Assembly (NCBI GenBank): GCA_944325945.1
Contig: CALVBW010000017.1
Location: forward strand, 1-64,000
DNA: 64,000 bases
DNA from: Candidatus Gastranaerophilales bacterium
GTDB taxonomy: Bacteria; Cyanobacteriota; Vampirovibrionia; Gastranaerophilales; Gastranaerophilaceae
Reading direction: 5' to 3'
Shown: positions 1 to 8,102 of the stretch, piece after piece
Layout: every line of letters begins with the position of its first letter
How positions within the stretch are numbered: the first letter of the stretch is position 1
Notes under the pieces: generated by a model
Database searches by the model: none
The model's input: the letters and a program-made list of their open reading frames with translations, nothing else
Told to the model about the DNA's origin: nothing
Translations under genes and position numbers: made by a program

Positions 1-182
1 AATACGATCAATCTATTCAGGAAATCAACGCTAAAATCGAAATTATTCAAGCTCAAGATAAAAACTTAGAATTACGTCTTAAACAACTCGATACCGAACA
101 GGATGCTATCCAGACTGAAATGGATGCTGTTCAAAAGGTTATCGAAAAGAACACCGAATCTACTTTCAAAACCTTCGGTTAA
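1..182 (+). CDS. C-terminal end of a coiled-coil protein (partial)
   Basis: An open frame enters from the left edge (first full codon at base 3) and stops with TAA at 180-182, giving 59 visible residues. They are rich in Gln, Glu, Lys and Leu in a heptad-like pattern (for example LRLKQLDTEQDAIQTEM), as in an alpha-helical coiled coil, and end in FKTFG. The start and most of the gene lie outside the window, so no function can be given. It is followed after about 95 bases by a clear intrinsic terminator on the same strand, which supports this being a real transcribed gene end. Confidence 0.7.
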   Translation, partial: YDQSIQEINAKIEIIQAQDKNLELRLKQLDTEQDAIQTEMDAVQKVIEKNTESTFKTFG

Positions 183-276
183 TACCTCTAACTTATTTTT
201 TACTTCTGAGTTTTTCAAAATTTTATATAGATACTTCTTTCTACAAGAAGTTCTATATGTTCCCCTTTTTTCCTTT

Positions 277-303
277 ACGACCTGTTCAGGTCGTTTTTTT
301 TTT
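277..303 (+). terminator. Rho-independent terminator of the partial coiled-coil gene
   Basis: A 7-bp perfect stem (ACGACCT / AGGTCGT) with a GTTC loop is followed directly by nine or more Ts on the plus strand. On the minus strand no T-run follows, so it acts for the gene entering from the left, not for the minus-strand gene ending at 310. Confidence 0.85.
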
Positions 304-309
304 GGGAGA

Positions 310-1089
310 TTATTCCGAAATTATGGATAAATTAGCAATTTCTATATCGTCATAATCCACATATGCCGTTTGCATAAGATTTCTGCCTGCTTTTATGGTA
401 ACTTCATTTTGCATACCGGGACGTATTAAATTCTTAGGGATTTTAATTTTTTGGTTATCGCCGTTCAATTGAATTTCAGCGATTTTAGAACCGTTAAAGA
501 ATATTTCGGGTGCACTTGCATAAGAATTAACAATTTTATTTTGTCCCATGGAGCGTGCCATAAGTGTATCCACACCGATAATAGAACCTATAACCAGATA
601 ATTATCCGAGGATAAAACATCACGATTAAGCATAAAAGTTTTGCTAAAAAAAGGTCCGCTTGAACGCAGCCTGAATGTTCCTGCACCGGATGAATGCTCT
701 GAATAATTGTCATCACCGAGATGGAATACATCAGACGCAATTACAACATCCGAAATATTACTTTTTTGTATTCCTAAAACCATGGGTTTAGCAGCAATTG
801 TATCATTTATTGTCAAAGAAAACGGTCTGTAGCCTTCTTTTTCAACAGACATAATCGTTGAGCCTTTGACTTTTCCTATGTTAAATGTTCCGTATTCATC
901 AGTATAGGTACTGTAATTGTATTTGGGCAAAGATATTTTAGCATTTCCTACAGGAGCATTTGTAGCTGCATCTACAACACGGTTAGCGTTTTGCATATCT
1001 ATTTTGGATACGCCGCCGGATACAGTCGCCGCATTGGATTGCAAAGCAAAAATAAATATACAAACCGATATTAAAAATATTTTTTTCAT
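310..1089 (-). CDS. Exported protein with carboxypeptidase-regulatory-like domain
   Basis: 259 residues. Residues 1-20 form a Sec signal peptide (Lys-Lys, hydrophobic core, SNA-A cleavage-like site). Residues about 38-95 resemble the carboxypeptidase regulatory-like (CarboxypepD_reg) beta-sandwich: VVDAATNAPVGNAKISL, then TDEYGTFNIGKVKG, then the VEKEGYRP-type strand. This fold is common in surface or periplasmic proteins. The C-terminal 120 residues are beta-rich and I do not recognise them. A GAGGG Shine-Dalgarno lies 5 bases before the ATG. It appears monocistronic. The role is inferred to be cell-surface; substrate and partner are unknown. Confidence 0.75.
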   Translation of the reverse strand: MKKIFLISVCIFIFALQSNAATVSGGVSKIDMQNANRVVDAATNAPVGNAKISLPKYNYSTYTDEYGTFNIGKVKGSTIMSVEKEGYRPFSLTINDTIAAKPMVLGIQKSNISDVVIASDVFHLGDDNYSEHSSGAGTFRLRSSGPFFSKTFMLNRDVLSSDNYLVIGSIIGVDTLMARSMGQNKIVNSYASAPEIFFNGSKIAEIQLNGDNQKIKIPKNLIRPGMQNEVTIKAGRNLMQTAYVDYDDIEIANLSIISE

Positions 1090-1184
1090 AAAACCCTCAA
1101 TACAAATTTAACTTTCATACAAAGTTTTTAAATTAGTATTTTGGTAACGTTTTAAGGATATTTTTAAAAAAGTAAAAATTTTAT

Positions 1185-1213
1185 TTGATATTTGAAAATG
1201 TTTTTGCTATTAT
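1185..1213 (+). promoter_or_regulatory. Promoter of tRNA-Leu
   Basis: TTGATA at 1185-1190, a 17-base spacer, and TATTAT at 1208-1213. An overlapping TATAAT sits at 1211-1216. The tRNA begins 25 bases downstream. Confidence 0.6.
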
Positions 1214-1238
1214 AATCTTACTGAAAAGTTTATAACTT

Positions 1239-1324
1239 GCCGATGTGATGAAATTGGTAGACGTGCCAGACTCAAAATCTGGTGTGGTTCACCCCACGTG
1301 CCGGTTCGACTCCGGCCATCGGCA
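1239..1324 (+). tRNA. tRNA-Leu (anticodon CAA)
   Basis: The acceptor stem GCCGATG/CATCGGC pairs over 7 bp with discriminator A at 1324. The anticodon stem-loop CCAGA-CTCAAAA-TCTGG gives anticodon CAA, decoding UUG. A long class II variable arm (GTGG/CCAC) and the T arm CCGG-TTCGACT-CCGG confirm a leucine tRNA. CCA is not encoded. The gene is followed immediately by a perfect hairpin terminator, and partial copies of its 3' end recur downstream. Confidence 0.97.
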
Positions 1325-1407
1325 AATAAAAAGAGACACAAATGTGTCTCTTTTTATTTGGCTTATGCAAGAGTTGCACCCCAAAGCCGCAGCTTTGTCG
1401 GTTCGGC
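1314..1407 (+). repeat. Direct repeat, copy 1 (tRNA-Leu 3' end + terminator + flank)
   Basis: This stretch begins in the last 11 bases of tRNA-Leu, includes the hairpin terminator and continues to about 1407. It is repeated 348 bases further on with only a few mismatches (about four over 94 bases by eye). It marks the edge of a region built from partial tRNA-end duplications. Confidence 0.85.
1325..1359 (+). terminator. Terminator of tRNA-Leu
   Basis: A perfect inverted repeat of about 16 bp (starting AAATAAAAAGAGACAC) around a 4-base AAAT loop ends in a T-rich arm. It starts directly at the tRNA discriminator base and can act in both directions. Confidence 0.85.
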
Positions 1408-1498
1408 GCGAGCGAGCTGAGGCTGAAGGAATTTTCTTTGAAGCGGCAAAGACGCGAAAAGAAAATCCGAAATGCCGTTAAACGCGAGCGAGCAAGAC

Positions 1499-1514
1499 AC
1501 TCCGGCCATCGGCA
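1499..1514 (+). repeat. Partial copy of the tRNA-Leu 3' end (16 nt)
   Basis: Sixteen bases identical to the last 16 bases of tRNA-Leu (1309-1324: the T-arm 3' side and acceptor 3' strand). They are followed by a T-run but not by the hairpin seen in the other copies. Confidence 0.8.
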
Positions 1515-1661
1515 TTTTTTATTGTTTAAATACATCCTTTATGAAGTCGAACCTTTCTGCGCCTCGCTTTAAACTGATACGACTTTAGCCTTTCATTCTC
1601 TGCTCGGCTTGCGGTTCTTACCTCTCGCAAAACGATACTCAATCGTTTTGCTCGGCAGAGT

Positions 1662-1755
1662 GGCCATCGGCAAATAAAAAGAGACACAAATGTGTCTCTT
1701 TTTATTTGGCTTATGCAAGAGTTGTACCCCAAAAACGCAGCTTTGTCAGTTCGGC
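1662..1755 (+). repeat. Direct repeat, copy 2 (tRNA-Leu 3' end + terminator + flank)
   Basis: Second copy of the 94-base repeat of 1314-1407. It contains the last 11 bases of tRNA-Leu, the whole terminator hairpin (1672-1707) and 48 further bases. No tRNA body precedes it. Confidence 0.85.
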
Positions 1756-1807
1756 AGATTTGCGAACGGCTGGCGCGTCATCAAAAACACAATTCAGATA
1801 TTAGAAC

Positions 1808-2254
1808 TTATGCATCAACCTTTATTTTAACAACAGCTTTTTTTACGGTTTCGGATGAACTGCCTGCATTTAACTGAGGCATATGAGCTTCATATGGATA
1901 AAATACGGCAAATTGACCGGCATTTAAAATTAAACGTGAAGATTCCGCCTGCTCATAAAAAACAATGTCTTTTTCTTCATTATACGGAATTTTTACCGCC
2001 AAGCCGTCTGTTTCCGTGAAATCAATTCGTTCTTTGCCTGCCAAAATTATCTGTATATCAATGTATTTTTCATGAGATTCCAAAAGCCCCTGTTCCGGAG
2101 CTTTTGTTGAATACATTTCCACATTAACATAATCATCCGCATTAATACTATGCCGACCACATTCGATATTTGATGGCATATTTTTTATAAATTCACGGAT
2201 TTCTACAGGAATTTCCTTGTACTTGTCAATATTTTCCAAACTGTCTTTAATCAT
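1808..2254 (-). CDS. yhcH: YhcH/YjgK/YiaL family cupin-like protein
   Basis: 148 residues, the usual length of this family (DUF386; EbgC/NanQ relatives). Visible marks are ESHEKYIDIQIILAG in the middle and AVFYPYEAHMPQL near the C-terminus, which supply the conserved His/Glu metal-site residues. NanQ-type members act as sugar anomerases on sialic acid, and others accompany beta-galactosidase. It is the last gene of the operon starting at 5233, with one base between it and the upstream pilin-like gene. A role in processing a surface sugar fits the glycosyltransferase at the head of the operon but is inference. Confidence 0.85.
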   Translation of the reverse strand: MIKDSLENIDKYKEIPVEIREFIKNMPSNIECGRHSINADDYVNVEMYSTKAPEQGLLESHEKYIDIQIILAGKERIDFTETDGLAVKIPYNEEKDIVFYEQAESSRLILNAGQFAVFYPYEAHMPQLNAGSSSETVKKAVVKIKVDA

Positions 2255-2255
2255 A

Positions 2256-3248
2256 CTAGAACACCTTCCAGGGTTTGTTAATTATAAATCTGCAATCGTG
2301 TTCTTGTTTTTTACACAAATTATATTGAACATTGCCGTCACAGTATTTGGAAGATCTGACATAGCCGGTGGTACAGGCTGCGCGTTTAAAATTACTGTCT
2401 TTCATAAGAAGTTTTATTTCCCTGTTATTACCGCTATAATTATCATATATAACATTCATGCTTAAATGATCTTTATTAGCTGCGCCGGAATGATTGCCGG
2501 TAGAATCTTTATATCCCGGAATAACTTTTCCTGATACTGTCAAATAATAAGGGAAAACATCTTCATACAAAGTTGACTTTCCTGTTGAACCGTCCACATC
2601 AATGAACAAAATAAATCCCTGTCTGTCTTTTTCATCATTGGAATCTGATATTTCTTCTATTGTATCAAATTCAGCTATATAAAGCATTAAGCCGTTAGCA
2701 AGAGTAATGTGCGGAGATTTACCTCTGAAATTTGTCGTGTCAACGTCAATTGCTGCAGCAGAGCAATTTGTAGCTTTGGTGTTATAATTTTCCTTTATTT
2801 TCTGGCAAAAATCATCTTTTGTAGGATTTATGATAACCTCAACCGGTTCAGGATCAGGCTCCGGTTCGGGCTCGGGCTCAGGTTCCGGATCAGGTTCAGG
2901 ACCACCTCCGCCGCCGCCAGGATTTGAGCCACCTCTACATGAGGTGGTATAACAATCATAATCCTTTGCAGGATCCCAGCCTCCACCCATTAACCGGTAA
3001 ACATCACACTCTGATTCAGGAATATCATTATAATTTCTTGAACTAATTACTTGCTGAGTACGTGCATCAATAACCTCACATGTACAATTACATGTTCTGT
3101 CTGCATACACAGCATTAGAATACTTATAAAACTTAGTTAAATGCTTTACCAAACCGGGATTGAATTTAAGCAGAGTTAAAGGAATTGCAACAATTAAAAT
3201 TACTACTCCTAAAATTATCACAAATAAAATTTTGTTTTTCAATTTCAT
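2256..3248 (-). CDS. Membrane-anchored pilin-like protein with Gly-rich and Pro-Glu linker
   Basis: 330 residues. A single N-terminal transmembrane helix (about 7-28) follows MKLKNK. It has no prepilin FTLxE motif, so it is probably not processed by prepilin peptidase. A Cys-rich segment (C-x-C-x-C around 54-58) is followed by a GGGGGG stretch and a P/E/D repeat (PEPDPEPEPEP type, about 117-137). A globular C-terminal domain follows with FIDVDG, the position occupied by DVNG in the dispersed pilin-like proteins, and a final IINKPWKVF like their IxxNxWxI end. It shares the linker style with the gene directly upstream (3261-3704) and is likely a surface fibre or pseudopilus component. Confidence 0.7.
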   Translation of the reverse strand: MKLKNKILFVIILGVVILIVAIPLTLLKFNPGLVKHLTKFYKYSNAVYADRTCNCTCEVIDARTQQVISSRNYNDIPESECDVYRLMGGGWDPAKDYDCYTTSCRGGSNPGGGGGGPEPDPEPEPEPEPEPDPEPVEVIINPTKDDFCQKIKENYNTKATNCSAAAIDVDTTNFRGKSPHITLANGLMLYIAEFDTIEEISDSNDEKDRQGFILFIDVDGSTGKSTLYEDVFPYYLTVSGKVIPGYKDSTGNHSGAANKDHLSMNVIYDNYSGNNREIKLLMKDSNFKRAACTTGYVRSSKYCDGNVQYNLCKKQEHDCRFIINKPWKVF

Positions 3249-3260
3249 ATTTACCTCACT

Positions 3261-3704
3261 TTAGTTATACGGAGTCCACTCAACTTCAGTAGCACAGTTA
3301 TAACCACAAGAGTCAGCAGAATGTACATAGCATTCTTCTTTAGTAACATTTTCATAGGTCATACCGCCAATAGGTCTATCGTCCTGCCCTACATCAATAT
3401 GCGTAACCTCACAGGTTCCTAACTGTTTTTCGGGCTCAGGTTCAGGCTCAGGAGGATTAGAACCGCCTCCGCCGCCACTGCCGGGATTTGAGCCGTCATC
3501 ATCGGGATATTCATAAGTAACTTCCGGCTGCAAATCTGATGATAGATTTGCCCATATATCAACTGCTGTATCATAGCCCATATAATAGGCATCACCATCC
3601 ACCCTTTTCATCTTATTCAAAGTAATTGGCAGTGTAATAATAACTACGACTGTTATTATTATTAATGTAATTGTTAATTCACCAAGAGTAAAGCCTTTTT
3701 TCAT
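3261..3704 (-). CDS. Type IV prepilin-like protein, short, with Gly/Pro-Glu linker
   Basis: 147 residues. It begins MKKGFTLGELTITLIIITV: a class III prepilin signal (KKG cleaved before F, Glu at +5) fused to a hydrophobic helix. The helix is followed by DGSNPGSGGGGGSNP and a PEPEPEPE stretch. The C-terminus has four Cys and no long globular domain. It probably forms a pair with the downstream 330-residue protein, which has the same linker. No pilus motor, platform or peptidase gene is in the window, so assembly would depend on genes elsewhere. It lies 1 base after the transketolase gene. Confidence 0.75.
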   Translation of the reverse strand: MKKGFTLGELTITLIIITVVVIITLPITLNKMKRVDGDAYYMGYDTAVDIWANLSSDLQPEVTYEYPDDDGSNPGSGGGGGSNPPEPEPEPEKQLGTCEVTHIDVGQDDRPIGGMTYENVTKEECYVHSADSCGYNCATEVEWTPYN

Positions 3705-3705
3705 A

Positions 3706-4533
3706 TTACCTCGCTATTTCCGCAATTGCTTTTTCATATTCTTCTTTATTAGGCGCTTTGCCATGCCAGCCGGCGTTGTTTTCCATAAATGAAACGCCTT
3801 TGCCTTTTATGGTATCTGCAATAATCGCTGTAGGCTTTTTATTAGATTTAGCCTTTTCAATAGCATCAAATATCTCTACTATATTATGCCCGTTTATTTC
3901 AATAACATCCCAATTAAACGCTTTTATTTTTTCATCCAGAGGATCAAGCGCTTTAATATTTTCCGTACAACCGTCTATTTGTAAGCGATTTCTGTCAATT
4001 ATAATTATTAAGTTATCTAAACCTCTCTGCGGAGCCTGCATAAAAGCTTCCCAAACATTACCTTCTTGCAGCTCACCATCGCCCATCAATGCAAAAACAT
4101 GCGCGGGATTTTTATCTAATTTCAATGAAATTGCCATGCCGCAAGCAATGGACAACCCCTGTCCCAGCGAACCCGTACAGACTTCTACACCCGGACAAAA
4201 CAAAGACGGATGCCCCTGAAGCCTTGTCCCGAGTTTTCTGAATGTCATCAATTCTTCCTCCGGTATAAATCCCAATTGCGCAAGTACCGAATAATAAACC
4301 GGAGATACATGACCTTTTGACAGAACAAATCTGTCACGTGTTTTATAATCTTTTGAAATACGCCCTTCAGGCACGTTTTTCATACATTTGTGAAACAATA
4401 CCGTCATTATATCCGCAGCAGATAATGACCCGCCGATATGTCCTGATTTTGCATTATAAACCATTTTTATTACATTTTTGCGGTTTTCATTTGCCAGTTT
4501 TTCTAATTCTTTTATTTCATTATCTGATAACAT
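3706..4533 (-). CDS. Transketolase, N-terminal subunit (split enzyme)
   Basis: 275 residues, the length of the N-terminal half of split transketolases. It carries the thiamine-diphosphate binding region: MGDGELQEGNVWEA with GDG, and the later NRLQIDG. It also has SGHIGGSLSAAD, SKGHVSPVYY and TGSLGQGLS, typical of transketolase N-domains. It would transfer two-carbon ketol units in the non-oxidative pentose phosphate pathway together with a C-terminal (pyrimidine-binding) subunit. That subunit normally sits next door but is absent here: the next gene is a prepilin. The gene is tightly packed (1 base) behind the glycosyltransferase gene. Confidence 0.9.
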   Translation of the reverse strand: MLSDNEIKELEKLANENRKNVIKMVYNAKSGHIGGSLSAADIMTVLFHKCMKNVPEGRISKDYKTRDRFVLSKGHVSPVYYSVLAQLGFIPEEELMTFRKLGTRLQGHPSLFCPGVEVCTGSLGQGLSIACGMAISLKLDKNPAHVFALMGDGELQEGNVWEAFMQAPQRGLDNLIIIIDRNRLQIDGCTENIKALDPLDEKIKAFNWDVIEINGHNIVEIFDAIEKAKSNKKPTAIIADTIKGKGVSFMENNAGWHGKAPNKEEYEKAIAEIAR

Positions 4534-4534
4534 A

Positions 4535-5233
4535 TCAACTCCATTTTTCTCTTAAAACTTTTAGGACAAATAAAGGCAGCGCCGGAAAAATCCGCTTAAA
4601 CCTTTTAGGCTCTTTCACGGTTCTGTATAACCATTCAAGCCCTAATTTCTGATAAAATTCAGGTGCTCTTTCAACTTTTCCTGACCAGACGTCAAAACTG
4701 CCTCCTACGCCAACCATTAAAGCTTCCGGCAACATCTTTTTTAATTTATATATAAAAATTTCCTGCTTTGGCGACCCTAATGCCGCAAGAACAAGTTCCG
4801 GCTTTTTACACGCAACTTCCTGCAGCACGTCTTCCGTATTTTCAAAATAACCGTCACGAACGTATGCAAGATTCAAATCAGGGAACTCCTGTTTTAAATT
4901 TTCTGCAGCCTTTGTTACAATCTCAGGCTTAGCGCCAATTAATGCAACCGGTCTATCTTGAAATTCCTTGATAAGTCTTTTAGCAAATTCTATTCCCGGA
5001 ATACGTTTTGCTTTATATCCCAGTATCTGCAAGCCTAATTGAACACCCACACCATCAGGAATAACCAGTTCCGCTTCATTTAAAATCTCTGCAAATTCCA
5101 AATTTTTGCCCGCATAATCCAGCATCTCTGGATTAATTGTCACAACCTGTCCTTTTACAGTTTTTGCATGTTCTAATGCTTCATCAAAGTTGTATGTATC
5201 TATTCCTATACCCAGAAGCTTAACTCGTTCCAT
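4535..5233 (-). CDS. WecG/TagA/CpsF family glycosyltransferase
   Basis: 232 residues, the normal size for this GT26 family, which adds N-acetylmannosaminuronic acid or ManNAc to a lipid-linked sugar. Recognisable are GIDTYNFDEAL near the start, TINPEMLDYA, the PDGVGV motif holding the catalytic Asp, GYKAKRIPGIEF, and LGSPKQEIFI near the end. It heads an operon that continues with the transketolase half and two pilin-like genes. There is no Shine-Dalgarno: a TATAAT box lies 6 bases before the ATG, so the mRNA is predicted leaderless. Confidence 0.88.
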   Translation of the reverse strand: MERVKLLGIGIDTYNFDEALEHAKTVKGQVVTINPEMLDYAGKNLEFAEILNEAELVIPDGVGVQLGLQILGYKAKRIPGIEFAKRLIKEFQDRPVALIGAKPEIVTKAAENLKQEFPDLNLAYVRDGYFENTEDVLQEVACKKPELVLAALGSPKQEIFIYKLKKMLPEALMVGVGGSFDVWSGKVERAPEFYQKLGLEWLYRTVKEPKRFKRIFPALPLFVLKVLREKWS

Positions 5234-5239
5234 GATTAA

Positions 5240-5245
5240 ATTATA
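5240..5245 (-). promoter_or_regulatory. -10 box of the glycosyltransferase operon (leaderless)
   Basis: TATAAT on the minus strand, 6 bases before the ATG at 5233. No Shine-Dalgarno intervenes, so transcription should start at or within a base or two of the start codon. Confidence 0.6.
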
Positions 5246-5293
5246 GCGTATTATCTTATTTTGGTAAATACTTAATATATATTAAAAAAAAAC

Positions 5294-6325
5294 TTATTTT
5301 AAGGCATTTGCTAATTTAAACAAATAATCATCTTTTGTAGACAATTGCAAACCTTTTGGTACAAAATGATCCTTGAATCTTTCTACCGCAAATCTGTCGG
5401 TCATGCCTGAAATATAATCCGTTACAATTCTTTCGATTTTACTTTCTTCACAAACAGGCTTTAACATATCACAGTATAAAAAGAATAATTCTCTGATTAC
5501 TTTTCTTGCCTTTTGCTCTTCAAATTTTGCAGGTGAATCTATATACACATTATCAAACATCCACTGTCTGAGTTTTGTAGTATAATGCCAGCCTTCCTCG
5601 CTCATGGCGACAACAGGCTTGCCTATGGAATTATTAACTATTTCCGTAATCATTTTGTTTAAACGTTTTGACTGAACCGATGAAAAATATTTTATACAAT
5701 CTTTTGGCAAATCTTTTTCACTGATTACGCCGGCTCTGACTGAATCTTCTATATCATGGTTAATATATGCAACTTTATCAGCAAGCTGAACAACCTGAGC
5801 TTCCGGAGTTTTTGGAGTATATCCCCAGGTATGAGTCAAAATTCCGTCAATTGTTTCCTGACAAAGATTAAGATTTTCCAGAACTTCAACGACTCTTACA
5901 CTTTGGATATTATGATGAAAACCGCCTTTTACAAGTTCATCAAGCACACCTTCACCACAATGACCAAAAGGTGTATGTCCAAGGTCATGCCCGAGTGAAA
6001 TTGCTTCAACCAGATCTTCATTCAAGTCCAATGCACGCGCAATAGTTCTGCCAATTTGAGAAACTTCAAGTGTATGCGTCAAACGGGTTCTGAAATGATC
6101 ATCAAACGGAGATAAAAAAACTTGCGTTTTATGCTTTAGTCTGCGAAAAGCCTTTGAATGCAAAATTCTGTCACGATCTCTTTGGAAACACGTCCGCAAG
6201 CTGCATTCTTCTATTGGTTTTTTCCGTCCTTTTGAAAATCTGCTTTTTGTGGCATATTCACTTAAATTATCAATTTCGCGCTGTTCAAGTCTGTATCTTA
6301 TTGTATTTTCGTTTGCAATATTCAT
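5294..6325 (-). CDS. dgt: Deoxyguanosinetriphosphate triphosphohydrolase-like HD protein
   Basis: 343 residues. HD-domain metal ligands are clear: His84 (TRLTHTLEVSQ), His113-Asp114 (LGHDLGHTPFGH), and a later Asp in QLADKVAYINHDIED. The opening RDRDRILHSKAFRRLKHKTQVF is the dGTPase signature. It hydrolyses dNTPs to nucleoside and tripolyphosphate, controlling the dNTP pool. It fits the dGTPase type 2 (shorter) subfamily. It is separated by 60 bases from the glycosyltransferase operon downstream. The mRNA is predicted leaderless, with TATGAT 6 bases before the ATG. Confidence 0.92.
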   Translation of the reverse strand: MNIANENTIRYRLEQREIDNLSEYATKSRFSKGRKKPIEECSLRTCFQRDRDRILHSKAFRRLKHKTQVFLSPFDDHFRTRLTHTLEVSQIGRTIARALDLNEDLVEAISLGHDLGHTPFGHCGEGVLDELVKGGFHHNIQSVRVVEVLENLNLCQETIDGILTHTWGYTPKTPEAQVVQLADKVAYINHDIEDSVRAGVISEKDLPKDCIKYFSSVQSKRLNKMITEIVNNSIGKPVVAMSEEGWHYTTKLRQWMFDNVYIDSPAKFEEQKARKVIRELFFLYCDMLKPVCEESKIERIVTDYISGMTDRFAVERFKDHFVPKGLQLSTKDDYLFKLANALK

Positions 6326-6331
6326 ACCAAT

Positions 6332-6337
6332 ATCATA
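6332..6337 (-). promoter_or_regulatory. Extended -10 box of dgt (leaderless)
   Basis: TATGAT preceded by TGA on the minus strand (extended -10 form), 6 bases before the dgt ATG; no Shine-Dalgarno. Confidence 0.55.
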
Positions 6338-6349
6338 TCACAAACAATT

Positions 6350-8041
6350 TTATGCTTGTGCGGTATTAATTTCAGCCTTTATAGTTTCGGCATGTTTCAA
6401 ATCTTCCTGCTGTTTATTAAATTGTTTTCTGTACTTATCCACTCTGGTACCTACTGCACCGACAGCCAAACTTGACAAGCCGCTTATTATCATTGCTTTA
6501 ATTCCTGCAACCAACCCTACGGTCAGTGCAATTGATGTTGCCACACCGCCTATAATAGGAATACCGTATTCTAAAGATGCGGAAATCCTTTCATCTTTAT
6601 TATCTGCCGTTGATAAGCCTAATCCTACACCGCCCACAGAGCCTAATAGCGAAAGTACATCGGTAGGTCCGGAACCTAATTTTAAATCTCGCAATTTATC
6701 ATAGAATAAATCATTCTCTGTTTTTATGGCCTTATCAAAAGAATTAAGCGCTTTATTTGTTTTACTCCGCAATTTAACATATTCTTCTCTTGGCAAAAGT
6801 CTTTTATAGATAGTCAAAATTTCTTGCATTTCGCCTTTTGAACTTTTACCTAAAATGTTTTCTATTTCATTAATATATGCCGTTACCTGTTCTACTGTCG
6901 ATTTATTATAATCAAATTTGTCTGAAGATTTGTTGAGTCTTTCAGCTATAGCTTTTAGACCCTTTAATATGTCTTCATTAACCTTTTCTCTTAACTGTTT
7001 TTCATTAGGACCTGAAAGTTTTTTATATGTAACAAGGTTTGAACGGAGTTCTTTTAACAAATTGTATGATGTTTTATCTGAAGGATCCAAAAATGATGTA
7101 ATATTATCAAGAGCTCTGGATGATGCATTATAAACATCAGAAATGCTATGGGTTATTTTATTCCTTGATAAATCCACACCTCGCATTATGGCTAACTTAT
7201 CTGCTGCTATTAAATCTTCAGCAATAAATGTTGTCAAAAGTTTATTGGTTTTTTGCTTATCTTTATCGGTTACCATAGCAGCCCAAACTTTATCTTCCAG
7301 ACCGTTTACAGCCTCTTTCATGCGCAAATAACGCCCTTTACGCGCATTTGTGCCAAACCCGCTTTGAAGTCCATCGCGCACGTTCTTTTGCCGCTTAACA
7401 AGTTCCTCAATCCATTCTGATGCTTTTTTGGTAACACCATTCACGTCTATCAATTTATCAGGATTATCCGCCATTATTGATTTATTTATCTGCGAATATG
7501 TATTAAATAATGTCGTAAATTTTTTGTCAGAAGCCTTATATGCATTATTTACGGAACGTCTGGCTAATCGTTCAAATACAGCAGTAATTTTGGAATGAAT
7601 ATTACGGGTTATTTTATGTTTTTGCATAATTCTGGTAAACAAAAGATCCTTAAACGTACCCGCATTATTTATGCCTTTTGATTTATCAGCCCAAACCGGA
7701 AGTTTTTGCAGCAACCTGTTATAAAAAGAAGTGATAGGTCCGCTTTTCCCCGCTTCCTTGCGCTGATTAACCTTATTTTCTACGCGATGACTCCATTTTT
7801 CCAACCATTTGTAAGTGTTTTTAGGCAAGCCTTTAAGAAGCATATAAATACCGATAGCAGCACTCAACGCACTTGTAACAATAATAAAGCCTGTTTTTTT
7901 TCGTTTTTTCGACTTCTCGTTTTCGCTAAGCTCAAATATATCCTTGGCTGTCTTTGGCGTAATATAGTAATTACTCGGTTCTTTTGCAAAAGGATTTTGA
8001 GTTTGAATATTTATAATATTATTTTGAACACTGCTAACCAT
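6350..8041 (-). CDS. Large lineage-type membrane/coiled-coil protein of unknown function
   Basis: 563 residues, not recognised. The N-terminus is MVSSVQNNIINIQTQNPF, polar and free of a signal peptide. A transmembrane segment follows at about 49-68 (TGFIIVTSALSAAIGIYMLL). A long Lys/Asn-rich, mostly helical region (about 75-450) comes next, then a Gly-rich hydrophobic part (about 460-530: LLGSVGGVGLGLS, then IPIIGGVATSIALTVGLVAGI) with two more likely membrane segments, and a charged tail. The layout resembles the other unknown proteins at 21376, 23637 and 24166, which also end in Gly/Ala-rich hydrophobic stretches. Function unknown. Confidence 0.7.
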   Translation of the reverse strand: MVSSVQNNIINIQTQNPFAKEPSNYYITPKTAKDIFELSENEKSKKRKKTGFIIVTSALSAAIGIYMLLKGLPKNTYKWLEKWSHRVENKVNQRKEAGKSGPITSFYNRLLQKLPVWADKSKGINNAGTFKDLLFTRIMQKHKITRNIHSKITAVFERLARRSVNNAYKASDKKFTTLFNTYSQINKSIMADNPDKLIDVNGVTKKASEWIEELVKRQKNVRDGLQSGFGTNARKGRYLRMKEAVNGLEDKVWAAMVTDKDKQKTNKLLTTFIAEDLIAADKLAIMRGVDLSRNKITHSISDVYNASSRALDNITSFLDPSDKTSYNLLKELRSNLVTYKKLSGPNEKQLREKVNEDILKGLKAIAERLNKSSDKFDYNKSTVEQVTAYINEIENILGKSSKGEMQEILTIYKRLLPREEYVKLRSKTNKALNSFDKAIKTENDLFYDKLRDLKLGSGPTDVLSLLGSVGGVGLGLSTADNKDERISASLEYGIPIIGGVATSIALTVGLVAGIKAMIISGLSSLAVGAVGTRVDKYRKQFNKQQEDLKHAETIKAEINTAQA

Positions 8042-8102
8042 AACACTTACATATATTATAAATGTTAAAATAGCTATAAAATTGCGAGTTTTAAATACTT
8101 AA

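Larger units (their letters stand above)
1360..1807. other. Gene-free stretch with decayed tRNA-end duplications
   Basis: About 450 bases between tRNA-Leu and yhcH. I see no credible gene: the open frames here are short, mutually overlapping and cover the tRNA and its repeats. The stretch holds two further partial copies of the tRNA-Leu 3' end (1499-1514 and 1662-1755), two copies of the motif CGCGAGCGAGC (about 1407-1417 and 1483-1493) and a hairpin around 1630-1652. GC content is visibly higher than in the neighbouring genes, suggesting foreign or mobile remnants. Confidence 0.7.

Noticed and set aside
1245-1877. Several overlapping small open frames across tRNA-Leu and its downstream repeats
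   Set aside because: They run through the tRNA and terminators on both strands, have no ribosome sites and encode low-complexity repeat translation.
3758-4219. 153-codon open frame antisense to the transketolase gene
   Set aside because: Shadow frame of a certain gene; no start signal or family resemblance.
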